Of a stretch of DNA of 21,672 bases, positions 21,598 to 21,672 are shown piece after piece. Positions within the stretch are counted from its first letter, which is position 1. Each line of letters opens with the position of its first letter. Origin of the DNA: JBDZUZ01 sp040255445. Lineage in GTDB: Bacteria > Planctomycetota > Phycisphaerae > Phycisphaerales > UBA1924. The DNA lies in NCBI GenBank assembly GCA_040255445.1, contig JBDZUZ010000055.1:1-21672 (forward strand), in the 5' to 3' direction. The notes beneath the pieces are model-generated. The model was not told the origin of the DNA. It saw only the letters and a list, made by a program, of their open reading frames with translations, and searched no databases. The position numbers and the translations under genes are program-made.

Positions 21598-21672
21598 GAT
21601 CCGTCAAGTGCGGCCCGTTCGCGGCGGCCAAGCCCGCCCTCCGGGCCCGGACCCCGCCTCTTCGACTCGATC

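Overview
The window is GC-rich bacterial chromosome with dense, mostly short-gapped genes. Several protein hallmarks point to a planctomycete, most likely the Phycisphaerae/Phycisphaerales: a small secreted protein that pairs a GGGGxxSGGxFxLxGTxGQPDAG...GGFW module with two Asp-rich dockerin-like repeats ending in Gly-Gly-Cys, a PEP-CTERM-type tail (VPAPS, hydrophobic stretch, RRRR), a metzincin with a DIWVDF...PYNTLAEG...WIK module, and many glycan genes. This assignment is inferred from protein style, not from a marker gene search.

Region 1 (1-6460, plus strand) is the end of a surface-polysaccharide cluster: the ATPase of a Wzt-type ABC exporter (5' end outside the window), a methyltransferase with a long C-terminal coiled coil, a methyltransferase/glycosyltransferase fusion started by TTG, and a GT4-type glycosyltransferase with a long extra C-terminal half. 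The Wzt-like ATPase followed by a methyltransferase plus coiled coil recalls O-antigen systems in which a capping methyltransferase with a coiled-coil ruler sets chain length and the Wzt C-terminal domain recognises the capped chain.

Region 2 (6461-9360) holds an isolated nuoH (respiratory complex I membrane subunit H) closed by a strong bidirectional-looking hairpin terminator, a convergent secreted protein made of two copies of one uncharacterised domain joined by a TPA-repeat linker, and a tRNA-Cys(GCA) with an extended, class II-like variable region.

Region 3 (9498-16420) is a second glycan module. Four plus-strand genes (methyltransferase, heparinase-like/toroid protein, GT2 glycosyltransferase with membrane tail, flippase-like membrane protein) are linked by two ATGA overlaps. 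They converge, with a 65-base overlap of coding ends, on a minus-strand GT-C (ArnT/PMT-like) membrane glycosyltransferase that also has a large exported domain and a TTG start.

Region 4 (16571-21672, all minus strand) encodes extracellular proteins: a PEP-CTERM-type protein, then an apparent operon of a collagen-like repeat protein, a reprolysin-type zinc metalloprotease and a GC-ending dockerin-like protein, closed by a strong intrinsic terminator. The PEP-CTERM gene and the collagen-like gene carry a similar upstream element, suggesting a common regulator or promoter type. This set is the best candidate here for an undescribed system: a co-expressed secreted fibrous protein, protease and anchor/adaptor. 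No CRISPR array, transposase, integrase or prophage module was seen.
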